From contig NC_073692.1 in assembly GCF_029784155.1 (NCBI RefSeq), positions 329,673,920 to 329,737,919 on the forward strand: a stretch of DNA of 64,000 nt, in the 5' to 3' direction. The translations under genes were made by a program, and so were the position numbers. This document shows, piece after piece, positions 34,889 to 47,308 of the stretch. This stretch comes from Uranotaenia lowii. Its lineage: Eukaryota > Arthropoda > Insecta > Diptera > Culicidae. Position 1 is the stretch's first letter. The number at the start of each line of letters is the position of its first letter. Below the pieces are notes generated by a model. It was not told the DNA's origin, searched no databases, and worked only from the letters and a program-made list of their open reading frames with translations.

Positions 34889-35842
34889 ATCTACGTGTAC
34901 ATTATTTTTGCGAAGTTCAAAAGCTCATCAAAATTTGCCGGGTCAGCTTGTCATTGAATATTATTTATGAACTGGTTTACTTAAATGAAAAATATAGTTT
35001 GTCTGCTAAGAGATCACTTAAAAACATTGTTTTGTACATCATCTCGGATCTAGATCCTCTTAGCTGGATAGAAAATATTACACACAAGGGGTTTGGAAAG
35101 GATTAAATTCCAATTGGGCTTTAAACGACTCACATGCAATTGCTGTTTTATAAACTTACTAGCTGATCCCGTACGAACTTCGTTTCGCTTTAAATCATTG
35201 GTACGTCAAAATGAGTTTAGAAAATGAATTCGAAACACTCTCGACAATTTTGGGGAAAAAATTCAATAGTGTTTAAAGTCGCTACTGTTACTATTACTTG
35301 AAATTTAAATTAAACGGTTGATTGGCTTTTTATTAAAATTTATGTGAGAGTGTTTTCTTCTCGATCGGTTGCAAAATCTAGACATTATGGCAGAAACATG
35401 TACTATTTGTTTATGTGCACGACTCTTTTGCTTGACCTTCACACTTAAATTGGTATCAATTAACTGCCTCCAACAAAATTATTGCACAAAACACTGAACT
35501 TTCAATGAAACCCTCTTTTTCTGTCCCATGTCCCGAAATTTGATAATTGAAACCAATTTTACGTTCCTCCAAACTCCCTTTTGCCTTATTTTCTTTTCAA
35601 TTTATATGTAAAATAACGTCAGGAACTTGGAAACAGTGAATCATCTCAATTCGATGCATGATCACGACAATATCACGAAAACAGTGAGCAACTAACATGG
35701 ACGGCCTTTTTTGACCACGATTCATAACTTGACACCTGAAATCAATTATCTTTTCTGTTAACCTCCCATGTGTCAATTTTCATTACAATTCTATGCTCAA
35801 TCAAGAGAATATCGTAAAATCAGTGAACAATTCGAAACTTGA

Positions 35843-36530
35843 AATCGATTGCTGGTCTCTCAAAACACCCATGTGCAAATTTTCATCACAATCCAATGTA
35901 AAATAATGCCAATATCGCAAAAACATTAATCAGTGGATATGAACGACCCCTTTTGCCGACCCCTAACCCTTAATTTGATAGCTGTAATCGATTGCTCGTC
36001 TCTCAAAACACTCATGTGCAAATGTTCATCACAATCCAATGTAAAATGATGCCAATGTCGCAAAAACATTAATCAGTGGATATGGATGACCCCTTTGGCC
36101 GACCCCTGACCCTAAATTTGATAACTGTAATCGATTGCTCGCCTCTCAAAACACTCATGTGCAAATTTTCATTACAATCCGGTGTACAATAACGCCAATA
36201 TCGCAAAAACATTAATCAGTGAATATGGACGACCCCTTTGGCCGACCCCTGACCCTAAATTTGATAACTGTAATCGATTGTTCGTCTCTCAAAACACTCA
36301 TGTGCAAATTTTCATCACAATCCGATGTATAATAACGCCAATATCGCAAAAACATTAATCAGTGGATATGGACGACCCCTTTGGCTGACCCCTGACCCTA
36401 AATTTGATAACTGTAATGGATTGCTCGTCTATTAAAACACTCATGTGCAAATTTTCATCACAATCCGACGGAAAATAACGTCAATATCGTGAAAACAATA
36501 TTTGTCTTGTATGGACGACCCCCTTCAGAA
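35843..36530. repeat. 143-bp tandem repeats inside the Helitron-like element
   Basis: The phrase ATCGATTGCTCGTCTCTCAA recurs with starts near 35843, 35987, 36130, 36273 and 36416, a spacing of 143-144 bases. Each unit also holds a GACGACCCC/GACCCCTGACCC block. Units differ at a few positions. Older diverged versions are visible upstream to about 35540. Confidence 0.85.
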
Positions 36531-36628
36531 GGGGTCGTCCAAAAATCTAAAAACATTTTTCATCATTCCTGGTCCTAATGAGCATCCATGCCAAATTTCA
36601 GATCTCTAGCTCTTAAGACGGCTGAGTC

Positions 36629-36682
36629 TATAGAGGACAAACAAACAAACAAACAAACAAACAAACAAACAATCAAACAAAC
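36629..36682. repeat. (ACAA)n microsatellite
   Basis: About 13 CAAA/ACAA units with one interruption (CAATCAAA), near the 5' end of the minus-strand Helitron-like element. Confidence 0.9.
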
Positions 36683-36712
36683 ATACAGATAATTGCTTTT
36701 TATATATATAGA

Positions 36713-39677
36713 TTATTATTAAGTTAATAATTTCAAACGAAATTTCAGTAAACATCTAACGAGCAAATAATGCATAGACGACCATGCAAGAGTGGAGTCT
36801 CTGGTGTGGATCAAATTGAGAATCTCAATGCTCAGATTTGTAGAAACTAAATATCTACACAAAGATTACTTATTTAAATAAGAAAATTTGAATCTTTAAA
36901 ACCTATAACAAATTTAAAAAGTAGGCAATGGTAAAATATTTTACTGGTTTCAATATGAATAACCTAAACACATAACCTGTTGATATCTGAACTCAAATCT
37001 TGGATGTTTATAAAAAGATCTAGATCAGTTCACAAATTAGCAACTTAAAAGACAAAATCAATATTAAATTCTTATCAAATTGAAAATCTGAGCTCCAGCA
37101 TAAACTGCAAAAAAATGTTTCAACCAAATTTACAAAAGATAATTAATATAAAAAACATGTTTTAACTTTATATTTTAATTCTTAAAAATTATAAGTTCAA
37201 TTTCAACGGAAACTTTTTCAAGTGAAGTTTTATTTTTTCAGTAATTAAGGGTAGTTTTTATAAGGACTTGAAGCCAAGGTCGTGCGAACAGGGTTGGGGG
37301 GGAGTAAGGGTTTTAACCCCCTCCCCCATGATGATTAAAAAAAATATTTAAAAAAATTAATTTACCCTAGTTACGTGAAATTATTTGATCCCATAAGGTG
37401 TTAAAAAATATGCTATAACAAAAATTTCAAAATTTTATGACAATTTAAATACATTTTCTTCAACAAACTAATTTCAGCTCCAAAATAATTGAGTGTTTCG
37501 TGTTCTTCTAAATGATTTACTTCATATTCAAGAGTGTTTTGATAGTTTTCAAAATTACAAAAAATTCACATTTTTCCGTGGTGCAAAGAATTCAAGAAAA
37601 AACTTCGATGAAATTGGGTACCCTTAATCCAAAGTTTATTCAATCAGCTTTTGTTAAAAAAATTTGAAAAAAGGTGTAAAAGCTGTCATTTAGAAATTTC
37701 ATCAATTTTTTTGACAAAGTTGTAAAAAAATTCTATTGGGTTTTATTCGCTCTTTAAAATTTTTGACGAATTTTCAAAGAAGTTGTATAACAATTTGATT
37801 TAAGATATTTTTGCATTAAATATCAATACGTTCCGCAGGCTTCAAAATTTTTTCACATGGAATAAACCCTTTTTAGATTTTTACAATTGTAGATCATTGT
37901 ATCTTAGAAATTATAATATCAAGACATGACCGTAGGAAAGGGGGGGAGGGGTTTGGGGGTTAGACCCTCCACATGAGTGTCCAGGAAAGACAAGCGTGGT
38001 TTTAAACATTTTACACTCAAAAATTTAAATACAAAGCATATTTTGATGATTTTTTTTTTTGATTCAGTAAGGCTATTTTAGAGTAACAATCATGAATCAG
38101 ACCTTATTATTAAGCCTCTCAAGCTTATCCAAGGCTCGAAATTTTCCCAAAATTTTAAATTTTCTAACTTTTTGATAGAAATTCACTTCAGAAAATTAAA
38201 TTTTGAAAGGAAAAAAACTCATTTGGGGGGTATTAGTCTGATATTATCAAATTCAAAATTGTATTTCTGTTCTTGTATTTTGGATTCTGTATCCAGTTCA
38301 GAATCCTTGATTTGATTTGAAAATGTTCAAATTTGGTTTATTTTTTCATAAAACACTTTATTCTTTATGTTCAAATGTAAAAAAAAAATATAAAAACCAT
38401 TTTTAAATTTTGTTTTGAAGTTATTTAGCTAAATTCCTACGCAGAATTTAATCGTAACAAAACTTCTAAATGGCGAATCTAGATTGGAAACTTTGAATCA
38501 TCATTCGGAATAAATATTTTAATTCAGATTAACAAGTCAGATTAGAAAAAAAGTTACAATCTTAAATATAGATTGAAATAAAAAATTGCTAAACTTGAGT
38601 TCAGATTCGAGTTCAAATTTGAGGGTTCCGAAAAAAAAAATCACTTCTAATCTCAAATATTTATATTTTTCTATTTTATGATTCAAAATATAAATTTGGA
38701 ATTCAGGATCAGAATTCAGAACCAGTATGATAATTTAAAATTTATATTCAGATTCAGCCCAAAGAGCTTTATAATCAAGAAAAAAAATATTAAATTGATT
38801 TTTTTCTGCGCGGAATTCCATTCACAATACATCGCGATTAATAATTTTGATTGTTAATTTCATTTTAAAATTTCAGTTTATTTTTAATCAAAGCCTGCTT
38901 AAAAATCACAAATATTAAGTTTTATTTGAGTTAATTTTGCAACTTTATTATTAAAAAACTGAATTTAATGAATCTACAGGATTTTAATATTGTAGTTAAT
39001 ATTGTAAAATATTTTTTTTATAAAGAATCATGCAATCTTAAATTAAAAAAAAAATCAGCAGGAAATTATTTTTTTTTAATTAATATTGTTCAACAGTATT
39101 TTTTATATTCAAAAAGAAAGTTTGAAGAACCTCTTGGCTGAATGAAACTACCGACTACTTTAAATCAACAGTATTATTATATTATAGCTTTGTAAAACTC
39201 AAATTTCAAACTTAAATCTTAAATATGGAACGAGTTTGCAAGAATCAGGTTTGAACCGCAAAATGTTTGTCTGTTACTTTAACTTTTGTAATGTAAACGA
39301 ATTTTCATGACCTCCTGTTGTTGTTATCTTTTTAAGTTGATATTTTTCGGTGATTCTTAACGTTTCGGAATACTGGACAATTTTAGCCATCTTCAGAAAA
39401 AAATTGTCTCCACCCATTGACCCCACCCTCTTCGTTTGGGGAGATACGAGGGCATATAGTCTTAGTTACTGACCCTTACCCCCGAACGGCTGAGCTGAAG
39501 GGCTGAAGCTGTTCAAGTAAAAAAAGAAGAAGAGGGGAGATACGAAGAGGGGTGGGGGGGGAGAGGGACCTTCCATGCACTTTAATGCATTATTCGTTAA
39601 TTAATCATGCAAATGAATCCAAATTTCATATCGGCTACGAGTAAACTTTCTACGATGATTGAGGCCCATCTGTCCAA
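36713..39677. repeat. AT-rich dispersed repeats, no gene
   Basis: G-rich phrases at 37295-37330 and 37935-37970 are the kind found in many insect repeats. From 38270 to about 38770 the GATTC/AATTCAG-rich family seen at 14920 recurs. 39395-39570 has a GGGGAGATACGA phrase twice. No coding frame is supported. Confidence 0.4.
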
Positions 39678-40297
39678 CCACTGCACTGTGGTCCAAAAGG
39701 GCTAAAAATGGAACTTTTTTTGTAGCGCCTCAGTCTTTTATTTCATCTCTGTCTTCAGAACATTTGCTTCTTTAAACATGCCTCATAACTTAAAAGCATC
39801 AAAAGTTAGTCAAAACTCACTATAAAAAAATGAAAATTCTAACTTTTTTATTTCAATAGATAGAGCTTTACTTTAAACTACAAAGTTATAATAGAATACG
39901 TGAAAATATGAAACTTTGTTTAACACATCAAAACTCTATCTCTTTTCAGAGCAGTGTTATAAAGGTTTTATTTTGAAAGTTATTTAAAAGTTAGTTTTTT
40001 AAACTTAACTATAGTTAGAGGATTTACATAAATAAGATGTTCTAAACATTTGTTGAGACATTCAAATCACACGTTTTGCACAAGATTTCAACATTCTTAT
40101 TGCAAATTTCACGAGCGCTTATTGCAAAAACGTGCAAGTGAATTTTTAAAACTAATGAACCACATTGAAGCTTGAATTAAGTGCAAAGAATTGGTGTTAT
40201 TGTCATTTGTCTCCACGAGCTTATATTTGAACATAAGAAGCATATATATACGACAAAAGTTCCACTTTCAGCTCTTTTCGACCAGACTGTGCACTGG
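39678..40297. mobile_element. MITE with ~40-bp inverted ends, 620 bp
   Basis: Left end CCACTGCACTGTGGTCCAAA aligns with the complement of the right end, CCAGTGCACAGTCTGGTCGA, both followed by AAAGRGCTRAAARTGGAACTTTT. A target duplication is not evident. No coding content. Confidence 0.65.
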
Positions 40298-42410
40298 AGG
40301 ATAAGAAGACAAACGTACTATCACATACGTATTTTCTACTCTGTCTGCAATACTTAATTTTGAAGTTATCACAAATATTTGAATCCTGGAATATGGTACT
40401 GTATTCGTGATTTCAATTTCAATATTCATTTTGATCTTGTATACAAGTCTGAAACGAAAACATTCTCCCCTTAATGTTAATTCTTTCATTTAAAAAAGGA
40501 AAGCTCCAATTTTTGGTACCCGTTGTTATGTAAGTTGAAGACAATTTAGCATCTCAAGGCAATAAATTCGATTTTTTAACTTAATGAATACCAGGTGCTC
40601 TACATAATTTTACGTCTGGTCTAGACTATATTTTGATAATTAGCATGAACACGTTTGACTCTTTTGGGGTACCAACATAAAGAAACGTCAATGTTTACTA
40701 ATTCGATTCGTTTCTGTCTTTCTCAATGCGTAGTATAAACAGCGGTAAAAAAAACTGCAGCTTTCGGAAAAATCATCCGCCCAGCTACTGATATGGGTTT
40801 CACACAATAAAACAACGGCGCGCAACATTCAGAAATTCCATGAACTTATCGGGCAAAAACTGCAGAAAAAAAAACCGAGAAGATAATTCTGTCGCCCGAT
40901 AAAAAGTGTCAATCGAAAACATCTCAATTTTGTTGCTGCTTTGCGCATTTCAGTGTCCCGGACAGCTTGATCCTTGACAGCAGCCGCATTTTGGGAAGTG
41001 CTAGATGGCTGTCTGGTTGTTCGCCGGCTGGGCAGAGGATAAAAAATAACGCAATCCCGCGGCAGGAACAATTTATGCCCCATCTGAGATATGATGTTTC
41101 AGTTCAGTCGGTCGGCAAAACGGTGATGAACTGAAAAAATTCGAAAAAGCCTAAAAAGGACCTAAAGTGACTTCTGCGCCCGGAATTGCTTCTTGGTCAG
41201 TATGTGGCCAGCTATAACCTTCAATCATCCGGGGGCAAGAAAAATGGAGCAATCATTGGACACACTGCTGGGGTTATTCCGCGCTTTGACCGGATTGAAG
41301 GAAAACCGTCAACGAAAGGCTGCCCGTTTTTGGAATGCCAACTTATATCGAACGGGCGTCGGTATTTCTGGGCTGTTGTGAATCATTCCAAGCGACTGTT
41401 TTTATGTCAGCGTAACGATAGTCCGTCAGTTGAGAGTGTTAAATTTCAACATCTTTCGAGTTGTAGAAAAACGCTTGTGTCAAGTTATCCGCTTCACTCG
41501 AATTAAGTTGTTTAGTAACACGGTGAAGTCATCAGTTAAAACTTCTTTTTAAAAAACTTTTCCTCGATTAAAATTTTTTCAACTTTAGAATATTTATTTT
41601 TAGACGAAAGTTGGGAGTGAAAAAATCAAATCAAAAACCAAATTTCAAACTTATCCTCCAACGACTAACTTCACTGCGGAAATGGCACGTTTAGTTCCCT
41701 TTTGAAAGCGTAATTGGACAATTTTCATTTACGAACACCTCTTTTAGTGACGTTCGACTTTGCGCTGTTTAAATGACCGAAAAAGGAACCTCGCCTGCAC
41801 ACTAACTTTGTACAATATGAAGAGTTGAAAAAATGCTGGCCAATTTACCCCGCAAAAACACATGAAAAACCACAAATTTTGGCAACCATATCACGTAGCT
41901 TAGAGCGATATTTATGTATTTAATAAAAAAAATCCAATGAATGATAAATTGGACCACGAACAACGCGAGTTGGCCGGTTCCTAAATTGATAACCTCGATT
42001 TTGGCGAGAGGGTGGATTTTTCAGCGTGACCTCGGAGTGCTTGAGGTAAAATCCAACCCGCAATTTTGCAGCTGCCGAGTGAAAACGTGCTCACTTTTGC
42101 ATATGTTACGCCGCGTTCGCCATCTGAATTCAAAGCCTAGCTCGAATGTGTGCTGAAGTGTTGAAATTTGGGTTTTTTTTTCTCCGCCGACTGGTTTTGC
42201 CAAAAGTTGCTAACAAAATGGAAATCACTCTCTGTGGTAAGGATAACAACGGCAGCCCTATCCTAATTGAGGTGAATGGAAAGAAAAATAGTTACATGTA
42301 TTATCATGATTATTGTTATCTATTCTGCATTAAAATAAAAGTTACAATATGAGTACAAAAATGTAAACAAAGTTTTGTTATGCTACAAAACTGCCATAAT
42401 TTGACAAGAA
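40298..42410. other. Non-repetitive-looking sequence, possible regulatory or exon DNA
   Basis: 40640-41520 is compositionally balanced and lacks repeat hallmarks. TTCAGTTCAGTCGGTC near 41098-41113 resembles arthropod initiators. A short frame from ATG at 41243 (AAAATGGAGC) encodes 46 residues (EQSLDTLLGLFRALTGLKEN then RQRKAARFWNANLYRTG) to TGA at 41381. It has no match I know. No exon structure is convincing. Confidence 0.25.
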
Positions 42411-43402
42411 TCTACCTATCTATCTGCATATATAAAAGTGGATTTCTGTCTGTCTGTGCCCTAAAGACTTGGAAACTACTAACCGAGACATGTTCTTATG
42501 ATTGTTTGAGACCTCTTCCTTCTTCCAGCGGGAAGAAAGGGAATAAGGAGGGGAGTTTCATACCATCTTAACTGCATAACTTGGGAACTACAACAGCAAA
42601 TGGAACCCAATTTGGCATGAAACGATATTTGGGCACCAGAAATGCTTCAATGAATATTTGGTATCCCTCACTCCTTTAAAGAGGTGGATTAAAAGGGGAG
42701 GAGGGGTCTCTCTTACAATTTTCAGCAAAACTGGAGGGCTGATCGAGCAAATGGAACCATCTTTGGCATGTGAGGGTATTTGAATACGAGAAATGTTTGA
42801 TAAATTGAAGTCCCATCTTTTTTCAAGCGGAAAGGGAAAATGGGGCCCAATACAATTTTGTTAGCATAAGATCTCAATTTATGCTAACGAAGCCAACAAA
42901 TGGAAACAAATATGGCATGGAAAAGTATTTGGTTACGAGATATGTTTCTACGATTGTTATAGACCCTTACGCTTTACAGTGTAGAGAGGGGAAGAAAAGA
43001 GAGGGCTCCACATAAATTTGGTTGTGTAGCTTAACTTATCAACCAATGGAATTATATTTGATATAAGAGGATTTTTGGGTACGAAAAACTTTATTTTATT
43101 AATTAGATTGTTTGAGTACGATTAATTTGAGACCCTCCTTTTTCAGGGAGAAGCTTAAAGAAACAGATAAAAATTATCAGATCTTTGACACAAATATATA
43201 GATCAAGTTTCAAAAAATTAGTTTAAGTCATCTTTGTATTGAATTGTAATTCGAAACACTAGCTGCAGCTCTCATTTTATAGCGGTTGATTTTGAATTAT
43301 GTTATAATTTGATTTAAAATAATGCAAAAGTAAAAATTTGAATAATTTCTGAAAATACAATTTGTTTTTGAAAGTTGTTGCAAAGCACACCGGGTCAGCT
43401 AG
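42411..43402 (+). mobile_element. Non-autonomous Helitron-like element, first of a tandem pair
   Basis: Starts A|TCTACC...TATATAAAAGTGGATTTCTG with TCTG repeats and ends GGGTCAGCTAG|T. The same CTAG end is seen in the minus-strand element at 35159. Inside are diverged modules of about 150-190 bp containing GCATAACT-GAACTA, CAAATGGAACC and TTTGGCATG. The 3' hairpin is poor in this copy. No protein is encoded. Confidence 0.6.
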
Positions 43403-44480
43403 TTTATACAAAAATGGATTTATGTCTGTCTGTCTGTTCCCTATAAACTCGAAAACTACTGAACCGGCTTGCGTGAAACTTGGCAGGTGGATGTATTGGA
43501 GCCTGGGGAAGGTTCTTATTATGGTTTGAGACCCCTCTCTTTCACATAAAGGGGGAAGGGGGCCTCCCAAACAAAAGACTAATGTTTGCATAACTCAAGA
43601 AACGATCAAGCAAATAGTGCCAAATTTGGCGTGGGAGGGTATTTGGGTACGAGAAATGTTTCTATGTTGTTAAAAAAACTCCTCCTTTTTTTCCGTAGAG
43701 AGATAGGAAGAGGGGAGGGGGGCTCTCTTACAATTTTCAGTATAATTTAAGAGCTAATCGAGCCAATGGAACCAAATTTGACACGTGAATATGAATGCAT
43801 TTGAATACGAGGAATTTTTCTATGGTTATTTGAGACCCCTCCCTTCTTCCAGAGGGAGGAAGCAAAGGGGTCCGCTTCATACGGTTTTGCTGTATAACTC
43901 GAGAACTATAATAGCCAATGGATCCAATTTTGGCATGAAAAGGTATTTGGGTACGAAAAATGCTTCTATGAATATTTAGTATCCCTTACTCCTTCAAAGA
44001 GGTCGATGAAAAGTGGAAGGGGGGCTCCCTTTACAAATTTTCAGTATAACTTAAGAGCTGATCGAGCCAATGGAACCAAATTTGGCATGTGAGGGTTTTT
44101 GAATACGAGAAATGTTTCTATGATAAATTGAGTTCATACAATTTTAGCACAATTCAAGAACCAATCAAACAAATGGAACCAAATTTGACATGGGTAACTA
44201 TTTGGGTGCAAAAATCGGTTCTTTGATTATTTGGGACTCTTGCCTCTTTGATTGAGGCAATAAAACGGAGGAGAGTACATTTTAGTGCGAGAATTTTTTT
44301 TTAGAAAATAAGACCACACTTTCTTTCAGAAGAAAAACGGGAAGAAAGAGGGTATGTAATATGCATAACTCGAAAACTTATTTAGGAAATGAATCCGTAT
44401 GCTAGAATCTGATGTTATTTGGTTACTTTGGCAATTCGTGGACCCTCCTTGCATTGCACGGGAGAGATGCAAACAAAAAC
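43403..44480 (+). mobile_element. Second Helitron-like unit, 3' end not found
   Basis: Begins directly after the first element's CTAG with TTTATACAAAAATGGATTTA and TCTGTCTGTCTG, then the CTATAAACTCGAAAACTACT phrase and repeated modules as in the first unit. A CTAG 3' end is missing, so the copy is truncated or decayed around 44480. Confidence 0.5.
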
Positions 44481-44873
44481 AGTTCTTATTATAAGATTTT
44501 AAACAATGATTGAAAAACTATTTTAGGTTATGTCTTAAAAAAATATTCAAAAGTATCCAATCTTTTTTGTTTTGCTATTCTTATTGATGTTACAGTTCTC
44601 ATTGTATAGATATCGAAAATTTATTCAAAATTATTTTTTTACACACAATTTATTGATATATAAACATGCCTTCTTTTCAATTTAAAACTCTCAATAGGAA
44701 CTTATACGATTCAGGAAAAATTGAATTCATGATTCACCGTGACACTAGTCAACAGTGTCTCCCAATAAGTTCCTTTCACTCCAACTCCAACCAAAATTAT
44801 TTTGCTAATAAGCAGAGGAAACTTCGGTCCTTAAGCGAAATTTATATTTTTCATCCCTTCCTCTATTTTTCCA

Positions 44874-46160
44874 TAAAGTCTGCTTCATTTAATATTGGAA
44901 CAAATTCTTTTGCTCATTGTGGCGCTCCTAATGGACGGATTTGGAAACTTTTTTCACCCACGTGTCGGGAAATTCATTACCTTTCACCATGTATTTATGT
45001 CATAACACCAAACGATAGCATTTTGTAAACAACCGCCATGGAAGCCGAAAGGAGAGATCAAATTGTGCACAGTTTTCTTGAAAATCCATTGTTGTCGGCA
45101 TCGAAGCTAGCTAAACAGCTTAAAATGCCCAGAAATACCGTATGGCGTGTTATCAAGCAGTACAAGGAAACATTGACGACGGCTCGGAAGCCGCATTCGA
45201 AGCGTCGGAGTGGAACTGTCGACCGGAAACTGCGTGGGAAAGTCATCAAGTGACGGCCCAGGGCAAGAGGAATCCCAATCTTTCAGACCGCGATTTGGCC
45301 AATAAGTTCCAGGCCGCTCACAGTACGGTGCGACGAATTCGTCTCCGGGAAGGAATAAGGTCATTCCGAGCCAGCAAACAGCCAAATCGGACGCTGAAGC
45401 AGAACAATGTGGCCAGAATCCGTGCTCGAAAGCTGTACGACCAAGTGCTGACCAAGTTCGACGGATGTATTCTGATGGACGATGAGACCTACGTGAAGGC
45501 GGACTTTGGGCAAATCCCAGGTCAAAAATTTTATTTGGCGACGGCTCGGGGGGATGTACCTGCAAAATTTAAGTTCGCGTTTGCGGATAAATTCGCCCGC
45601 AAGTACATGATTTGGCAGGGGATATGCAGTTGTGAACAGAAAACCAAAGCCTTTCTCACTGACAAGACAATGACATCAGAAGTCTACAAAAAAGAGTGCC
45701 TACAGAAACGGATTCTGCCGTTTATTGCGACCTCGCAAGCTGCCATTACAGCAAAACGGTTATGGAATGGTACGCAACGAACGGGGTCAGCGTAATACCG
45801 ACGGACCTCAACCCCCCAAACAGCCCCCAGTTCCGGCCGATAGAGAAATACTGGGCAATCACGAAGCGGAGGCTTAAGGCAAAGGGAAAACTTGTTAGGA
45901 ACATGACTCAAATGAAGAACTGGTGGAATCAAATCGCCAAAACGGTGGACGAAAAGGGTGTGCGCCGCCTAATGTGCCGTATTACGGGAAAAGTACGAGA
46001 ATTTCTTCGAAACAGCAATGAATATTTTTTTTAAATTTTTTTTTTATGAAAGAGTAAAGAAAATGCTACATTTGTATGAAAAACAAATTATGAATTCGTT
46101 AATAAATGACTGAACTACACGCAATTGTTTGTGTTCCAATATTAAATGAAGCAGACTTTA
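44874..46160 (+). mobile_element. ITmD37E-type mariner, inactive
   Basis: Element 44876-46158 (1,283 bp) has inverted ends of about 27 bp beginning AAGTCTGCTTCATTTAATAT and TA on both sides (44874-44875, 46159-46160). Length, ends and the transposase catalytic spacing place it in the IS630-Tc1-mariner superfamily, D37E group, which is best known from mosquitoes. It is about full length but the gene is broken. Confidence 0.9.
45038..46034 (+). pseudogene. D37E mariner transposase, broken by frameshifts
   Basis: The start codon at 45038 (CCGCCATGGAAG) is in good context. Part one (45038-45253) has the paired-like HTH: LSASKLAKQLKMPRNTVWRV. A one-base loss near 45250 moves it into a second frame (LSDRDLANKFQAAHSTVRR, then the catalytic block ILMDDETYVK, first Asp). 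A deletion/frameshift near 45715-45735 then moves it to a third frame with DLASCHYSKTVMEW (second Asp) and FRPIEKYW (Glu), ending at 46034. Exactly 37 residues separate second Asp and Glu. The usual residues between ILPFI and the second Asp are missing, so the deletion removed about ten codons. It acts in the nucleus by cut-and-paste when intact. Confidence 0.92.
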
Positions 46161-46376
46161 CTAGGGTAACTGGCTTTTATTGAACCGGGCATATATTTTG
46201 GACCACCTTGCTGCTTTTTTGTAATATTTCTCTCCTAAATCATGCTAATTATGAAAATTTTGAACAAATACTGTTCTTATGATTCTTTATATATCTAACA
46301 TTCCATATAAATAAGATGATTATGATTAGAAAATTGAAAATAAAGTTTTGATTTTTTACATTTGGGCCAAATCAAG
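46161..46376. other. Short unassigned spacer
   Basis: Between the D37E mariner and the next MITE. It contains GAACCGGGCATATATTTTGG, which looks like the end of another inverted-repeat element, but no partner is seen here. Confidence 0.3.
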
Positions 46377-47308
46377 TATGGGAGAGTGGGGAATCATGGG
46401 CCACTTTTTTTCGTTGTTCCATAACTTCTTCATTATAAAAGATAAAATGAAAATAAAAAATGTTATGGTTTTCCTCATACCTCATGATACATTTTCAAGG
46501 TATCATAAGGTATTTTTTTAAATTTTGAAGATATTTTTTCCCCCAAATTCTGACTGTTTAAAAAAAGCTATATTTTTTGGATTTTGAAAAATGGTGGGGA
46601 ATTGTGGGCCACCAAATTCAAATTGACCAAATAACATGCAAAGTTTATGAGTTGACCAAAAACTGTGATTTCCTAATTCATTTCGTTATTTAAAAGCAAT
46701 TTCAGATGATAAAATAAAAAAGAGAGCTGTGTTTGATCGCATAGATTCCAAAACCTGGCTCACGAACGTTTTTGCAAAAATTCTTATATAGGATGGACAA
46801 AATACTTTTCATAACTCTTCATTTGGCATAAGAAAACTTTGCAGATAGGTAAAACGTATTTTAAGTTCTGAATGTGTATAAAAACATAAAAATATAGGGG
46901 ATTCAAGATGTGTGGCTCATGATTCCCCACAAGCTATGATTTGCAAATTGGTTGCGTTTGTGTGACTTATTGATGTTTCATCAAAAAATCCTTTTCCACT
47001 TGAAAGATCATGACAAAACTAAGATCATAAGCGTATGAGTATATTTTTGTTATGCACTTTAGGTTCCCCATCGATGAAATTATCAGGTGTTTTTTAAATT
47101 ATGTAAGTAAATTTTTCTAACTTTTTTTAGCTTGATAAATTAAAGAAGCATATGATGCGTATTTCAGTCAACAACATATAGGAATATATGCTCACGCAAA
47201 GCAACGACGATGACAGTTGATTTGAAATTTTTATCTCAACACACATCTGAGATATTAAAAGTGGCCCACGTTTCTCCATGGTTCACGATACCCTTACAAT
47301 CTCCCTTA
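46377..47308. mobile_element. TA-flanked MITE, GGGAGAGTGGGG family, copy 1
   Basis: Element 46379-47306 (928 bp), TA on both sides. Left end TGGGAGAGTGGGGAATCATG then GGCCAC. The right end carries GTGGCCCACGTTTCTCCATG and GATACCC..CTCCC in inverse. It is the same family as 56905-57518, in opposite orientation, sharing also GCGTATTT-AGTCAACAAC and TTTTTATCTCAACACACAT. The frame at 47210-47497 is shared between copies but is not a known protein. Confidence 0.75.

Larger units (their letters stand above)
35159..36712 (-). mobile_element. Non-autonomous Helitron-like element
   Basis: On the minus strand the element starts A|TCTATATATATAAAA (36712) and ends CTAG|T (35159). These are the Helitron hallmarks: TC at the 5' end, CTRR at the 3' end, insertion between A and T, and no target duplication. 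About 11 bases before CTAG lies a perfect short hairpin ACGAA-G-TTCGT, also a Helitron feature. Near the 5' end is an (ACAA)n tract and in the middle a 143-bp tandem array. No Rep/helicase is encoded. Confidence 0.7.

Noticed and set aside
35843..36530. CRISPR-like array
   Set aside because: The units are contiguous 143-bp tandem repeats without unique spacers, in a eukaryotic Helitron-like element.
44666..45028. 120-codon ORF upstream of the mariner transposase
   Set aside because: It runs from outside the element through its left end into the 5' UTR, which no real gene of the element would do.
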